From NCBI RefSeq assembly GCF_009760915.1, contig NZ_VIDQ01000008.1, positions 81,550 through 145,549 of the forward strand: a stretch of DNA of 64,000 nucleotides, written 5' to 3'. Both the position numbers and the translations under genes were made by a program. This document shows positions 9,165 through 19,490 of this stretch, piece after piece. Position 1 is the first letter of the stretch, and every line of letters begins with the position of its first letter. The notes beneath the pieces are model-generated. The model was not told the DNA's origin and searched no databases. It saw nothing but the letters and a program-made list of their open reading frames with translations. The DNA is from Azohydromonas aeria. Lineage in GTDB: Bacteria > Pseudomonadota > Gammaproteobacteria > Burkholderiales > Burkholderiaceae_C.

Positions 9165-10339
9165 GCGGCCTCCTTGTGCACGGCAGGCGCCGGAACAGCC
9201 GGCTGCGTGGCTTCCACCTCCGCCGCCACGCGCTCGAAGTAGGCGCGCAGCACGCCGTGGTAGCGTGGGTCCTCCAGCAGGAAGGCGTCATGGCCGTGCG
9301 GGGCGTCGATCTCGGCGTAGGCCACGTCGCGGCCGTTGTCGAGCAGCGCCTGCACGATCTCGCGCGAGCGCAGCGGCGAGAAGCGCCAGTCGGTGGTGAA
9401 GCTCACCACCAGGAATTTCGCCCGCGCCTTGGCCAGCGCCGCGGACAGGTCGCCGCCGTGCTCGCGCGCCGGGTCGAAGTAATCGAGCGCGCGCGTGATC
9501 AAGAGGTACGTGTTGGCGTCGAAGTACTCGCTGAACTTGTCGCCCTGGTAGCGCAGGTAGCTCTCGATCTGGAACTCGATCTGCTGCGTGCTGTAGGCCA
9601 GCTCCGCGGCGCGCAGCGCGCGGCCGAACTTGGCCTCCATCGAGTCGTCGGACAAATACGTGATGTGGCCGATCATCCGCGCCACGCGCAGCCCCCGCTG
9701 CGGCACCACGCCGTGCGCGTAGAAATGGCCGCCGTGGAACTCGGGGTCGGTGCAGATGGCGCGCCGCGCCACCTCGTTGAAGGCGATGTTCTGCGCGGAG
9801 AGGTTCGGCGCGCTGGCGATCACGAGCGCGTGGCCCATGCGCTGCGGGTACTGCAGCGTCCAGGACAGCGCCTGCATGCCGCCCAGGCTGCCGCCGATCA
9901 CGGCCGCCAGCCGCTCGATGCCCAGGCCGTCGAGCAGCCGCGCCTGCGCATCGACCCAGTCCTCCACCGTCACCACGGGGAAGTCGGCGCCATAGGGCTG
10001 GCCGGTGGCGGGGTTGATGTCCTTCGGGCCGGTGGAGCCGAAGCAGGAGCCGGGGTTGTTGACGCCGATGACGAAGAAGCGGTTGGTGTCCAGCGGCTTG
10101 CCGGGGCCGACCAGGTTGTCCCACCAGCCCTCGCTCTTCTCCTGCCCGGCGTAGGTGCCGGCCACGTGGTGGCTGGCATTGAGCGCATGGCACACCAGCA
10201 CGGCGTTGCTGCGCGCGGCGTTGAGCGTGCCGTAGGTCTCGTAGGTCAGCGTGTAGTCGGCCAGCCGCGCGCCGCTCTTGAGCGGCAGCGGCTGCGCGAA
10301 GTGCATGCGCTGCGGCGTGACGTGCCCGATCGAACCCAT
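9161..10339 (-). CDS. metX: Homoserine O-acyltransferase MetX
   Basis: This alpha/beta-hydrolase-fold enzyme acylates the hydroxyl of L-homoserine, the first step committed to methionine. The nucleophile elbow reads [10 protein letters not shown], and the later Asp (FTTDWRFSP) and His ([10 protein letters not shown]) complete the triad. The start chosen (MGSIGHV, 392 residues) follows GGGGGACGCTTCATCC; a slightly longer in-frame start is less convincing. Proteobacterial MetX enzymes paired with MetW have often been found to use succinyl-CoA rather than acetyl-CoA, so the acyl donor is left open. Expression is predicted to be shut off by SAM through the riboswitch and terminator just upstream. 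Confidence 0.94.
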   Translation of the reverse strand: MGSIGHVTPQRMHFAQPLPLKSGARLADYTLTYETYGTLNAARSNAVLVCHALNASHHVAGTYAGQEKSEGWWDNLVGPGKPLDTNRFFVIGVNNPGSCFGSTGPKDINPATGQPYGADFPVVTVEDWVDAQARLLDGLGIERLAAVIGGSLGGMQALSWTLQYPQRMGHALVIASAPNLSAQNIAFNEVARRAICTDPEFHGGHFYAHGVVPQRGLRVARMIGHITYLSDDSMEAKFGRALRAAELAYSTQQIEFQIESYLRYQGDKFSEYFDANTYLLITRALDYFDPAREHGGDLSAALAKARAKFLVVSFTTDWRFSPLRSREIVQALLDNGRDVAYAEIDAPHGHDAFLLEDPRYHGVLRAYFERVAAEVEATQPAVPAPAVHKEAA

Positions 10340-10361
10340 GGATGAAGCGTCCCCCAAAAGC

Positions 10362-10397
10362 AAAAAACCCGGCGTCGCTGCAAAGCGGACACCGGGT
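10362..10397 (-). terminator. Intrinsic terminator between the SAM-II aptamer and metX
   Basis: On the minus strand a 10-bp stem begins ACCCGG and ends CCGGGT, with inner pairs including one T-G wobble, and is followed at once by six T residues (10367-10362). It starts 10 nt after the aptamer and ends 22 nt before the metX ATG. This placement suggests control by premature termination rather than only by masking the ribosome site. Confidence 0.85.
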
Positions 10398-10406
10398 GCT
10401 GGGCGT

Positions 10407-10459
10407 CCCTCTTTAGCTGCATTTGTTGAGCGCCCGCAATCCGGAACAAATCGGCGCTG
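10407..10459 (-). promoter_or_regulatory. SAM-II (SAM-alpha) riboswitch of metXW
   Basis: The RNA read from 10459 down matches the compact SAM-II pseudoknot. P1 is AGCGCC (10458-10453) with GGCGCU (10434-10429). The loop segment AUUUGUU (10451-10445) pairs perfectly with AACAAAU (10427-10421), forming the pseudoknot stem. The conserved GCUAAA (10417-10412) lies where the SAM-contacting 3' strand is expected. Element order, spacing and conserved bases agree with my recollection of the crystallised metX SAM-II RNA. It directly precedes a terminator and metX, the usual SAM-II target. Binding of SAM would lower expression of metX and metW. Confidence 0.9.
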
Positions 10460-10467
10460 AAGCGGAA

Positions 10468-10473
10468 AGTATA
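10468..10473 (-). promoter_or_regulatory. Probable -10 element of the metXW leader
   Basis: TATACT on the minus strand ends 8 nt before the first base of the SAM-II aptamer, so transcription would begin at or just before P1. No good -35 hexamer is visible at 16-18 bp, which would suit an activator-dependent or weak promoter. Confidence 0.5.
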
Positions 10474-10536
10474 GGCCAGCCGGCGTGCTTTCCCGGGCCG
10501 CGGCGCCACGAGCCGGCGCTGCGGCGGATCAAGGCG

Positions 10537-11154
10537 TCAGCTCTTCGGCGCCGCCGTCGCCATGAAGCTCGCACGCGCTTCGAGCTTGTCGGAGAGCCGG
10601 GCCAGGTTCGGATGGTCGCCGCGCCAGTCGATGTGCGGGAAGCGGAACGAGAGGTAGCCCACGGCGCAGCCGGTGGCGATGTCGGCCAGCGAGAAATGGT
10701 TGTTGACGCACCAGTTGCCGTCGCCCAGCGCCTGCGACAGGCCTTTCAGCGCGGAGTGCACGCGCAGCATCTGGCGGTCGATCCAGGCCGGGCTGCGCTG
10801 CGACTCGCTGCGCCCGGCCCAGGTCTGCTCCAGCCGCGCCAGGATGGCCGCGTCGAGCAGCCCGTCGGCCAGCGCTTCGAGCGTGCGCACCTCGGCGCGC
10901 TCGCGCCCGCTGGCCGGGATGAGCCGGCCCACCGGCGAGAGCGTGTCCAGGTACTCGACGATCACGCGCGAGTCGTACACCGGCTCGCCCGCCTCGGTCA
11001 GCAGGCACGGCACCTTGCCCAGCGGGTTCACGGACAGCATCGCGTCGCTGCCCCAGACGTCTTCCTGCACGAACTGGCAGTCCAGCTTCTTTTCGGCCAT
11101 CACGATGCGTACCTTGCGCACGTAGGGGCTGGTGAGCGATCCGATGAGCTTCAT
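10537..11154 (-). CDS. Glutathione S-transferase family protein
   Basis: A 205-residue protein with an N-terminal thioredoxin-like glutathione-binding domain (SLTSPYVRKVRI, NPLGKVPCL with the cis-Pro, then DSRVIVEYLD) and a C-terminal all-helical domain (NHFSLADIATGCAVGYL). The S-P-Y-V-R-K-V start is typical of the bacterial YibF-like GSTs. It is the last gene of the long minus-strand array that begins with the BMP-type ABC importer; 29 bp separate it from the amidohydrolase gene. A role in the pyrimidine pathway, such as handling a reactive intermediate, is possible but only suggested by position. Confidence 0.85.
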   Translation of the reverse strand: MKLIGSLTSPYVRKVRIVMAEKKLDCQFVQEDVWGSDAMLSVNPLGKVPCLLTEAGEPVYDSRVIVEYLDTLSPVGRLIPASGRERAEVRTLEALADGLLDAAILARLEQTWAGRSESQRSPAWIDRQMLRVHSALKGLSQALGDGNWCVNNHFSLADIATGCAVGYLSFRFPHIDWRGDHPNLARLSDKLEARASFMATAAPKS

Positions 11155-11183
11155 GCCTGACACAGTTCCATGGAATGGCGATT

Positions 11184-12506
11184 TTAGGCGGGCGCCGCCG
11201 ACCCGCCCGGCGCCGTGGCGCCCGCGCCCGGCGCCAGCGTGAAGTCCACCCGGCTCGGCCGTCCGGGCAGGTCCAGCTCGACGCCCTGCTCCGGCGCGCG
11301 CGCCAGCACCCGCCCGCCGCGTACCACCAGCAGCCGCGCCGGTCGCAGCCGCACCGCCTCCTCGCACGAGCGCGCCTGCAGCAGCACGAAGTCGCCGCGG
11401 CAGCCGGGCGCGAGGCCGTAGCCCTCCAGCCCCAGGATGCGCGCGTTGTTCTCCGTCACCGCGTCGAAGCAGGCGCGCTGCCCGGCCACGGAGCCCATCT
11501 GCGCCACGTGCAGCCCCATGGCCGCGACTTCGAGCATGTCGCCCGACCCCAGCGGATACCACGGGTCCATGACGCAGTCGTGCCCGAAGCCCACGTTCAC
11601 GCCCGCGGCCAGCAGCTCCGGCACGCGCGTCATGCCGCGGCGCTTCGGGTAGGTGTCGTGCCGGCCCTGCAGCATGATGTTGATGAGCGGGTTCGCCACC
11701 GCGTGCAGCCCGGCCTCGGCCATCAGCGGCAGCAGCTTGGACACGTAGTAGTTGTCCATCGAGTGCATGGACGTCAGGTGCGAGCCCGTCACCCGCCCGT
11801 GCAGCCCCAGCCGGTGCGCGTGGAACGCCAGCGTCTCGACGTGGCGTGACAGCGGGTCGTCGCTCTCGTCGCAGTGCATGTCCACGCGCAAGCCCCGCTC
11901 CGCCGCCAGCTCGCACAGCAGCCGCACGCTCTCGGCGCCGTCGGCCATGGTGCGCTCGAAGTGCGGTATGCCGCCCACCACCTCCACGCCCATGTCGAGT
12001 GCGCGCTTGAGGTTGTCGAGCGCGCCCGGGCTGCGCAGCACGCCGTCCTGCGGAAAGGCCACCAGCTGCAGCTCCAGGTACGGCGCCACCCGCTCCTTGA
12101 CGTGCAGCAGCGCCTCCGCCGCCAGCAGCCGCGGGTCGCACACGTCCACGTGGGAGCGGATCGCCAGCAGCCCGCGCGCCACGGCCCAGTCGCAGTAGCG
12201 CAGCGCGCGCTCCACCAGCGCCTCCTGCGTCAGCAGCGGCTTCAGCTCGCCCCACAGGGAGATGCCTTCGAGCAGCGTGCCGCTGGCGTTCACCCGCGGC
12301 TGGCCGTGGCTGAGCGTGGAGTCCATGTGGAAGTGCGCATCGACGAAGGGCGGGCTCAGCAGCCAGCCCCTGCCGTCGATGGCCGGGATGCCTTCGGGCG
12401 CCGGCAGCGCCGGCCCCACGGCGGCGATGCGCCCCTCGCGCACCAGCACGTCCACGCCGGCGCGGCCGTCGGGCAGCGTGACGTCGCGCAGCAGCAGCTC
12501 GCTCAT
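11184..12506 (-). CDS. codA: Cytosine deaminase-like amidohydrolase
   Basis: The 440-residue protein is an amidohydrolase-superfamily TIM barrel with metal-binding HxH in FVDAHFHMD, the conserved His in RSHVDVCDP, HCDESDDP and GSHLTSMHS, and the Asp in GFGHDCVMDPW. The HCDE and HDCVMDPW stretches are characteristic of bacterial CodA, which hydrolyses cytosine to uracil and ammonia; related enzymes act on other N-heterocycles. Position just after upp supports a role feeding uracil into the pathway. I chose the ATG at MSELLL; a GTG at 12527, overlapping the upp stop as GTGA, gives seven more residues and would also be plausible. Substrate assignment is moderately secure. Confidence 0.75.
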   Translation of the reverse strand: MSELLLRDVTLPDGRAGVDVLVREGRIAAVGPALPAPEGIPAIDGRGWLLSPPFVDAHFHMDSTLSHGQPRVNASGTLLEGISLWGELKPLLTQEALVERALRYCDWAVARGLLAIRSHVDVCDPRLLAAEALLHVKERVAPYLELQLVAFPQDGVLRSPGALDNLKRALDMGVEVVGGIPHFERTMADGAESVRLLCELAAERGLRVDMHCDESDDPLSRHVETLAFHAHRLGLHGRVTGSHLTSMHSMDNYYVSKLLPLMAEAGLHAVANPLINIMLQGRHDTYPKRRGMTRVPELLAAGVNVGFGHDCVMDPWYPLGSGDMLEVAAMGLHVAQMGSVAGQRACFDAVTENNARILGLEGYGLAPGCRGDFVLLQARSCEEAVRLRPARLLVVRGGRVLARAPEQGVELDLPGRPSRVDFTLAPGAGATAPGGSAAPA

Positions 12507-12523
12507 GCCCGTCGTGCCCGCCG

Positions 12524-13153
12524 TCACTTGGTGCCGAACAGCCGGTCGCCGGCGTCGCCCAGGCCCGGCAGGATGTAGCCGTGCTCGTCGAGCTGGCGGT
12601 CGATGGCCGCCGTGTACACCGGCACGTCCGGGTGCTGGGCGTGGAAGTTCTGGAGCCCTTCGGGCGCCGCCAGCAGGCTGACGAAGCGGATCGAGCGCGG
12701 CTTCACCTCCTTGAGCCGCTCCACCGCCGCCGCGGCCGAGTTGCCGGTGGCCAGCATCGGGTCCAGCACGATGGCGTCGCGCTCCTCCATGTGGTCGGGC
12801 ATCTTGAAGTAGTACTCGACGGCCACCAGCGTGCGCGGGTCGCGGTACAGGCCGACGTGGCCCACGCGCGCGCCCGGCACGATCTCCAGCATGCCGTCGA
12901 GGAAGCCGGCGCCGGCACGCATGATCGAGACGAAGACGGTCTTCTTGCCGTCGATCACCGGCGCGCGCATGGCCTCCATCGGCGTCTCGATGTCGATCAT
13001 CTGCGTCGGCATGTCGCGCGTGACCTCGTAGGCCATGAGCATGCTGATCTCGTGCATCAGCCGCCGGAAGCTGTTGGTGCTGCGGTCCTTCTCGCGCATG
13101 AGCGTGAGCTTGTGCTGCACCAGCGGATGGTCGATGACGTGGACGACGGGCAT
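12524..13153 (-). CDS. upp: Uracil phosphoribosyltransferase
   Basis: The 209-residue length and motifs match Upp: the PRPP loop [14 protein letters not shown], the uracil-binding C-terminal [13 protein letters not shown], and [12 protein letters not shown]. It converts uracil and PRPP to UMP and pyrophosphate. In the URC pathway of the yeast Lachancea kluyveri a UPRT-like protein (Urc6) is required, and here the gene lies between urc4 and the deaminase gene. It may therefore act in catabolism as well as salvage. Fifty-one bp separate it from the urc4 stop. Confidence 0.95.
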   Translation of the reverse strand: MPVVHVIDHPLVQHKLTLMREKDRSTNSFRRLMHEISMLMAYEVTRDMPTQMIDIETPMEAMRAPVIDGKKTVFVSIMRAGAGFLDGMLEIVPGARVGHVGLYRDPRTLVAVEYYFKMPDHMEERDAIVLDPMLATGNSAAAAVERLKEVKPRSIRFVSLLAAPEGLQNFHAQHPDVPVYTAAIDRQLDEHGYILPGLGDAGDRLFGTK

Positions 13154-13204
13154 GTCACTTCTCCCTCGTGGATGAATCTCGATGTGTGTGTGTGATGGCT
13201 CGGT

Positions 13205-14495
13205 TCAGAACACGGTGCCGTCGCTGTCGATGGCGACCGGCGGCGCGCCGCCCGGGCGCCTCTCGGCGGCGATCTGCCGCCCCGCCGCCCAGCTGCCGCC
13301 CTCCAGCACGCAGGCCAGCGGCAGGCTCTCGTCGCCCAGCAGCGTGCGCACGCGCGGCAGCAGCGCGTCGAGCAGCGCCACGGTCAGCGCGCGCCACTCG
13401 ATCACCCAGGGCTCGCCCGGCACCCGCACGCGCGTGCCGAACTCGGCGTCGCGCGGCACGATCACCCCGGCATCGAGCAGCAGCCCGCCGTTGCGGTACT
13501 CGGGCAGCCCCGTGAGCGCGTCCAGCTCCGTGACCTGCACGCCCGCCAGCTGGAACGGCTCGACCAGCGAGTACGACAGCCACTGGCTGAGCTTGTGGAA
13601 CGGCACCCAGCCGGCACTCGGCCCCGTGCCGCCGGCCAGGGGATGCGCCCAGCAGTCGCCCACCGGCACGCCCAGGAACTGCTGCCCGCTGGGCCAGATG
13701 GCGCTGAAGGCGTCCAGCAGCGCCTGCAGCAGCCGCGGCGCCGACACCTGGTGGCGCAGCGCCGTGCTGCCCGGTACCACGTGGTGGTTGTGCAGCCGCG
13801 GCGCGTGGTGGTGGTGCGTGAGCGCGTCCAGCAGGTGCCCGGGCCGGCCATCGGCGGTGAAAGTGTCGGGCTGCGACTGCAGCGCCCGCGCCAGGCGGTG
13901 CAGCAGATCCACGCGCCCCTCCAGCCCCAGCAGCGGGTTCACCTCGCGCACCTGCAGCAGCGCGGCGAGCGTGGGCACGTCGATGCGCGCCAGCGCCTTG
14001 GCGTCCACCCGGCACGGGTCGCCCGGGTCGCTGGAAAAGGCCCCGGACAGGAAGGCGCGCAGGCTGGCGACTCCCAGCCCTTCGGAGCGCGCGAAGGTCT
14101 GCCCGGATTCGGCCTCGGCGTAGCGCCACTCCGGCCCGGCGCCGGCGTCCAGCAGCACGCTGATGAACACCAGCTCGACGTGCGCCCGCGCCCGGGCCAC
14201 CTGGCCGTGGCCGGCGAGCCTGGCATCGACCTCGGCCAGCCGGTTCACGCCGCCGGCCTCGAAATGGCGCCAGCGGCTGTGCAGCGGCACATGACCGTCG
14301 GGAAAGCGCGAGCGCGTCAGCGCCGCGATGCGCTGCGCCACCTCGTCGAGCCCCGACTCGTCCAGCGTGAAATGCTCCGAACGCCCCTCGCGCACCGCCT
14401 GCAAGAGGTTCGAGCAGCGCTCGCGCACCGTGGCGACCTGGCGCAGCCGCCGCACCGCCTCGGCCACGTCGCCGGGCGTCAGCGTGGGGTTGTGG

Positions 14496-14506
<11 letters not shown>
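13205..14506 (-). CDS. Urc4-like DUF1688 protein (uracil catabolism)
   Basis: The 433-residue protein belongs to the DUF1688/Urc4 family, recognised from its N-terminal FTLDESGLDEVA and RSRFPDGHVPLHSRWRHFE and its late WVPFHKLSQWLSYSL and EYRNGGLLLDAGVI. Urc4 is essential for the URC route that lets Lachancea kluyveri use uracil as nitrogen source; its catalytic role is not settled. A histidine-rich stretch (HHHHAPRLHNHH) could bind metal. It overlaps the upstream Urc1 gene by 11 bp, so the two are translationally linked. No signal peptide or membrane helix is visible. Confidence 0.85.
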
Positions 14507-15767
<1,261 letters not shown>

Positions 15768-15792
15768 CGCGGTCTCCTTCCTGCTGCTACAG

Positions 15793-16719
15793 CTAGCGCT
15801 CGCCCTTGCGATAGGGCTTCATCAAGGCTTGAGGATATGCCGCCCGGCGCGCCATCACGACCAGCGCGACGATGGCCATGGCGTAGGGCAGCATGAGATA
15901 GAACTGGTAGGGAATCGCGGCGGCATCGCCGGCTTGTTGCAGCCGCAACTGCAGCGCGTCGAAGAAGGCGAACAGCAGCGCGCCCAGCAGCGCCTTGCCC
16001 GGCCGCCACGAGGCGAACACGACCAGCGCCACGCACACCCAGCCGCGGCCATTGACCATGTTGAAGTAGAAGGCGTTGAAGGCCGACAGGGTCAGGAAGG
16101 CCCCGGCTACGCCCATCAGCGCCGACCCCGCCACCACCGCGCCGGTGCGCAGCTTCAGCACCGACAGGCCCTGCCCCTCCACCGCCGCCGGGTTCTCGCC
16201 CACCGTGCGGAGCGCCAGCCCCAGCGGCGTGCGCTGCAGCGTGTACGCCAGCAGCGGCACCAGCAGCAGCGCCAGCAAGGTCAGCGGCGTCTGCCCGGAG
16301 AGGACAGGCAGCGGCAGGCCGCTCATGGGCTCGAAGGGCGTGATGGTGGGCGGGCGCTCCACCTTCGGAAAGCTGACGCGGTAGGCGTAGCTGGCCAGGC
16401 TCGTGGCCAGCAGCGTGAGGCCCAGCCCGGCCACGTGCTGGCTCAGGCCCAGCGCCACCGTCAGCCCCGCGTGCACCAGGCCCAGCAGCGCGCCCACCAG
16501 CGCGGCGACCAGCACGCCGCTCCACAGGCCGTGCCCGCCGTACACCGTGAGCCAGCCGGCGAAGGCGCCGGCCACCATGATCCCTTCCACGCCGAGGTTG
16601 AGCACCCCGGCGCGCTCGCACAGCAGCACGCCCAGCGTGCCGAACACCAGCGGCGTGGCGATGCGCAGCACGGCGACCCAGAAGGGGGCGGCAGCCAGTA
16701 GCTCCAGCACGTCGCTCAT
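15793..16719 (-). CDS. ABC transporter permease (nucleoside/BMP type), second subunit
   Basis: A 308-residue hydrophobic protein of the branched-chain-amino-acid/ribose permease superfamily, with about eight to nine membrane segments and the family stretches GVLNLGVEGIMVAGAF near the N-terminus and TVGENPAAVEGQGL in the cytoplasmic coupling loop. This is the second permease of the BmpA/NupP/NupQ kind of nucleoside importer. Its start overlaps the stop of the first permease gene (ATGA type), so the two are made together. It is followed by the Urc1 gene after 25 bp. Confidence 0.88.
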   Translation of the reverse strand: MSDVLELLAAAPFWVAVLRIATPLVFGTLGVLLCERAGVLNLGVEGIMVAGAFAGWLTVYGGHGLWSGVLVAALVGALLGLVHAGLTVALGLSQHVAGLGLTLLATSLASYAYRVSFPKVERPPTITPFEPMSGLPLPVLSGQTPLTLLALLLVPLLAYTLQRTPLGLALRTVGENPAAVEGQGLSVLKLRTGAVVAGSALMGVAGAFLTLSAFNAFYFNMVNGRGWVCVALVVFASWRPGKALLGALLFAFFDALQLRLQQAGDAAAIPYQFYLMLPYAMAIVALVVMARRAAYPQALMKPYRKGER

Positions 16720-17771
16720 GCCGTTGCCCTCCCCGCCGCCGGCCGGCGCCAGGCCACGCGCCAGTTCACCAGCAGCGTCGCCACCAGCATCGAGATCAGC
16801 GCCAGCGCCACGATCACGTCGGCGATGTAGGTGGGCACGCCCACCTGGCGGCTCATGCCGTCGGCGCCGACCAGGATGCCGGCGACGAAGGTGGCCGCCG
16901 CCACCACGCCCAGCGGGTTCAGCCCGGCCAGCATCGCCACCACGATGCCGCCGTAGCCCACGCCCGGCGCCATGTCCAGCGTCAGGTAGCCCGCGCGCCC
17001 GGCCACCTCCACCGCGCCGGCCAGGCCCGCCAGGGCCCCGGACAGCAGCGCCACCAGCAGCGTCACGCGCTGCACCGGCATGCCGGCAAAGGCGGCGGCA
17101 CGCGCGTTGGCGCCCACGGCGCGGATCTCGAAGCCCAGCGTGGTGTGGCGCAGCAGCACCCACAACAGCAGGGCCAGCGCGAGCGCCGCCAGCAGCCCGC
17201 GGTGCAGCCGGCTGCGCGGCACCAGGTTGGCGATCTGCAGCTCTTCGGGCAGCGCGATGCTCTGCGGCCAGCCCATGGCCATCGGGTCCTTCATCGGGCC
17301 GTCGAGCAGGGCCGAGACGAACAGCAGCACGATGAAGTTCAGCAGCAGCGTGGTCACGACCTCGTCCACGCCCAGCCGTTTCAGAAGCGCCGGCCCCAGC
17401 AGCAGCAGCGCGCCCGCGCCCAGGGCGGCGCCGATCATCAGCGCGAAGCCGCCGCCCGCGCCGGCCACCGCCACCGCCGCCAGCGCGCCGGCGTAGAGCT
17501 GCCCCTCGGCGCCGATGTTCCACAGCCGCGCGCGGAAGGCCAGCGCGGCGGCCAGCCCGGTGAGGATCAGCGGCGTGGCGCGCGTCAGCGTCTCGGTCAG
17601 CGCCAGGCGCGAGCCGAAGCCGCCTTCGAGCAGCAGCCAGTAGGCGCGGCCCACCGGCGCGCCGGCCCAGGCCACCAGCGCGGCGCTCAGGGCCAGCGTC
17701 GCCAGCACGGCCAGCAGCGGCGCGGCCAGCGCCATGGCCCGCGACGGGGAGGCGCGCCGCTCAAGCCGCAT
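16716..17771 (-). CDS. ABC transporter permease (nucleoside/BMP type), first subunit
   Basis: 351 residues from the ATG at 17771, which has a strong ribosome site (GGAGGTG). It has multiple membrane helices, with LWNIGAEGQLYAGALA and EIRAVGANARAAAFAGM as in permeases of the BMP/nucleoside family. An ATG 18 bp upstream is in frame but less well placed. The start lies inside the last codons of the ATPase gene, so translation is coupled. Together with the ATPase, the binding protein and the second permease it forms a complete importer, here most likely for pyrimidine nucleosides or bases. Confidence 0.88.
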   Translation of the reverse strand: MRLERRASPSRAMALAAPLLAVLATLALSAALVAWAGAPVGRAYWLLLEGGFGSRLALTETLTRATPLILTGLAAALAFRARLWNIGAEGQLYAGALAAVAVAGAGGGFALMIGAALGAGALLLLGPALLKRLGVDEVVTTLLLNFIVLLFVSALLDGPMKDPMAMGWPQSIALPEELQIANLVPRSRLHRGLLAALALALLLWVLLRHTTLGFEIRAVGANARAAAFAGMPVQRVTLLVALLSGALAGLAGAVEVAGRAGYLTLDMAPGVGYGGIVVAMLAGLNPLGVVAAATFVAGILVGADGMSRQVGVPTYIADVIVALALISMLVATLLVNWRVAWRRPAAGRATA

Positions 17772-19359
17772 GGGCCACCTCCGCTGCATTCGTCAGGGGG
17801 GTAACGGCCGAGGCCGCCCCCGCCATCGCCAGGCCGATCTCGGCACGGCTCCACTCGGCCGCCCGGCGCGCGGGGCCGAGCCGGCCCTGGTGCATCACGG
17901 CGATGCGGTCGCACAGCGCGAACAGCTCATCCAGGTCGTCGCTGATCAGCAGCAGCGCCGCGCCCTGCTCGCAGGCCTGCTGCAGCTGGCCGTGCACGTA
18001 GGCCACGGCGCCCACGTCCAGGCCCCAGGTCGGCTGGTTGGCCACGATCAGCTTCGGCGCCGGCGCCCCCGGGTCGCCGGCCAGCGCGCGGCCGAGGATC
18101 AGTTTCTGCAGGTTGCCCCCGGACAGCCGCCGCGCCGGCGTGGCGAGGCCGCCGGCCTCGGTGCCGCGCACGTCGAAGCGTTTCACGAGCGCCTGCGCAT
18201 GCGCCTGCGCGCGGCGGCGCTTCAGCCAGCCGAAAAGCGAAAAGCTCGGCCCCGCGTAGCGCTCCAGCACCGCGTTCTCCCACAGCGACAGGTCTCCCAC
18301 GGCGCCCACGGCATGCCGGTCCTCGGGGATGCGCGCCACGCCAGCCCGCAGCCACGCGCGCGGCACCGGCGGCAGGCGCTGGCCCTCGAACACCAGCGTG
18401 CCGCCATCGAGCGCCTGCACGCCGCACAGCAGGTCGGCCAGCACCTGCTGGCCGTTGCCCGAGATGCCGGCGATGCCCAGGATGTCGTTGGCGAAGAGCT
18501 CCAGCGTGACGCGGTCGAGCTTCGGGCGCGGCTTGCCGGCCACGTGCGCGTCGCGCAGCCGTGCCACCAGTGCACCGGGCTGGCGCACGCCGCGCCCGGC
18601 CGGTGCGAGCGCGTGACCCACCATGGCCTCGGCCAGCGCCGCCTTGTCCACGCCGTCGAGCGAGTCGAAGCGCGCCACCAGCCTGCCTGCGCGCAGCACG
18701 GCGACGCGGTCCGACACGCGCCGCACCTCGTCGAGCTTGTGGCTGATGAACAGGATGGAGAGCCCCTCGCGCACCAGGTCGCGCAGCGTCGCGAACAGTG
18801 CCTCGGACTGCTGCGGCGTCAGCACCGCGGTGGGCTCGTCCAGGATCAGCACCCGCGCCCCGCGCACCAGCGCCTTCAGGATCTCCACCTGCTGGCGCTC
18901 GCCCATGGAGAGATCGGCGATGCGGGCTTCCGGATTGACGTTCAGACCGAAGCGGCCGGCCGTCTCCAGCAGCCGCGCGCGCGCCGCGGCCCGGCGCGAG
19001 AAGGGCTGCCACAGCGGCTCGGTGCCCAGCATCACGTTGTCGAGCACGCTCAGGTTGTCGGCCAGCGTGAAGTGCTGGTGGACCATGCCGATGCCGGCTT
19101 CCAGCGCCGCGCGCGTGTCGCCCGGCGGCAGCGCCTTTCCATCGACCTCGACGCGGCCGCTGTCCGGCACGTAGTGGCCGAACAGGATGGCCATGAGCGT
19201 GCTCTTGCCCGCCCCGTTCTCGCCCAGCAGCGCCAGCACCTCGCCGCGGTGCAGCTCCAGCGACACGTCGTCGTTGGCCACCAGCGCGCCAAACCGTTTA
19301 CTCACGTGCGACAGGCGCAGCAGCGGGGGCGCTCCAGCAGCGGGCGGCAGGGGGGTCAT
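17761..19359 (-). CDS. ABC transporter ATP-binding protein, two tandem nucleotide-binding domains
   Basis: A 532-residue ATPase with two ABC domains, as in sugar and nucleoside importers. Domain 1 has Walker A GENGAGKST, signature LSMGERQQVE and Walker B VLILDEPTAVLTP. Domain 2 is degenerate: the P-loop region reads GISGNGQQVL and Walker B reads LIVANQPTWGLD, while its signature LSGGNLQKL is kept. That asymmetry is normal for the family. The start is the ATG at 19359; an upstream extension of the frame would translate a palindromic repeat (19405-19440) and is rejected. It powers uptake through the two permeases that follow. Confidence 0.92.
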   Translation of the reverse strand: MTPLPPAAGAPPLLRLSHVSKRFGALVANDDVSLELHRGEVLALLGENGAGKSTLMAILFGHYVPDSGRVEVDGKALPPGDTRAALEAGIGMVHQHFTLADNLSVLDNVMLGTEPLWQPFSRRAAARARLLETAGRFGLNVNPEARIADLSMGERQQVEILKALVRGARVLILDEPTAVLTPQQSEALFATLRDLVREGLSILFISHKLDEVRRVSDRVAVLRAGRLVARFDSLDGVDKAALAEAMVGHALAPAGRGVRQPGALVARLRDAHVAGKPRPKLDRVTLELFANDILGIAGISGNGQQVLADLLCGVQALDGGTLVFEGQRLPPVPRAWLRAGVARIPEDRHAVGAVGDLSLWENAVLERYAGPSFSLFGWLKRRRAQAHAQALVKRFDVRGTEAGGLATPARRLSGGNLQKLILGRALAGDPGAPAPKLIVANQPTWGLDVGAVAYVHGQLQQACEQGAALLLISDDLDELFALCDRIAVMHQGRLGPARRAAEWSRAEIGLAMAGAASAVTPLTNAAEVAHAA

Positions 19360-19404
19360 GCGGCATTCCCAACGAAGCCAACGAAGCGAGCGCTTCGCAC
19401 GAAA

Positions 19405-19440
19405 CCCGTTCGTCCTGAGGTATCGAAGGATGAACGGCCC
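19405..19440. repeat. Single copy of a dispersed palindromic element inside the importer operon
   Basis: A ~36-bp copy of the element with core cctgaggtatcgaagg flanked by gttcgt and atgaacgg lies between the binding-protein and ATPase genes. The same core occurs in inverted pairs at 40709-40916 and 53091-53189. Here only the forward arm is present. Its place within an operon could stabilise the upstream message or reduce readthrough. Confidence 0.8.
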
Positions 19441-19490
19441 TTGCCGTGATGCCGCCATCGCAGAGCGCTCATGGGCCTGCCTTGTCGGAC

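Noticed and set aside
12506..12527. Longer GTG start of the cytosine deaminase-like gene overlapping upp
   Set aside because: Possible, but the added residues (TAGTTG) are unconserved in character and the ATG gives the normal N-terminus. It is kept as an alternative only.
19360..19490. N-terminal extension of the ABC ATPase through FILRYLRTNGFRAKR
   Set aside because: That stretch is the translated palindromic repeat, not conserved protein; the ATG at 19359 starts the conserved domain.
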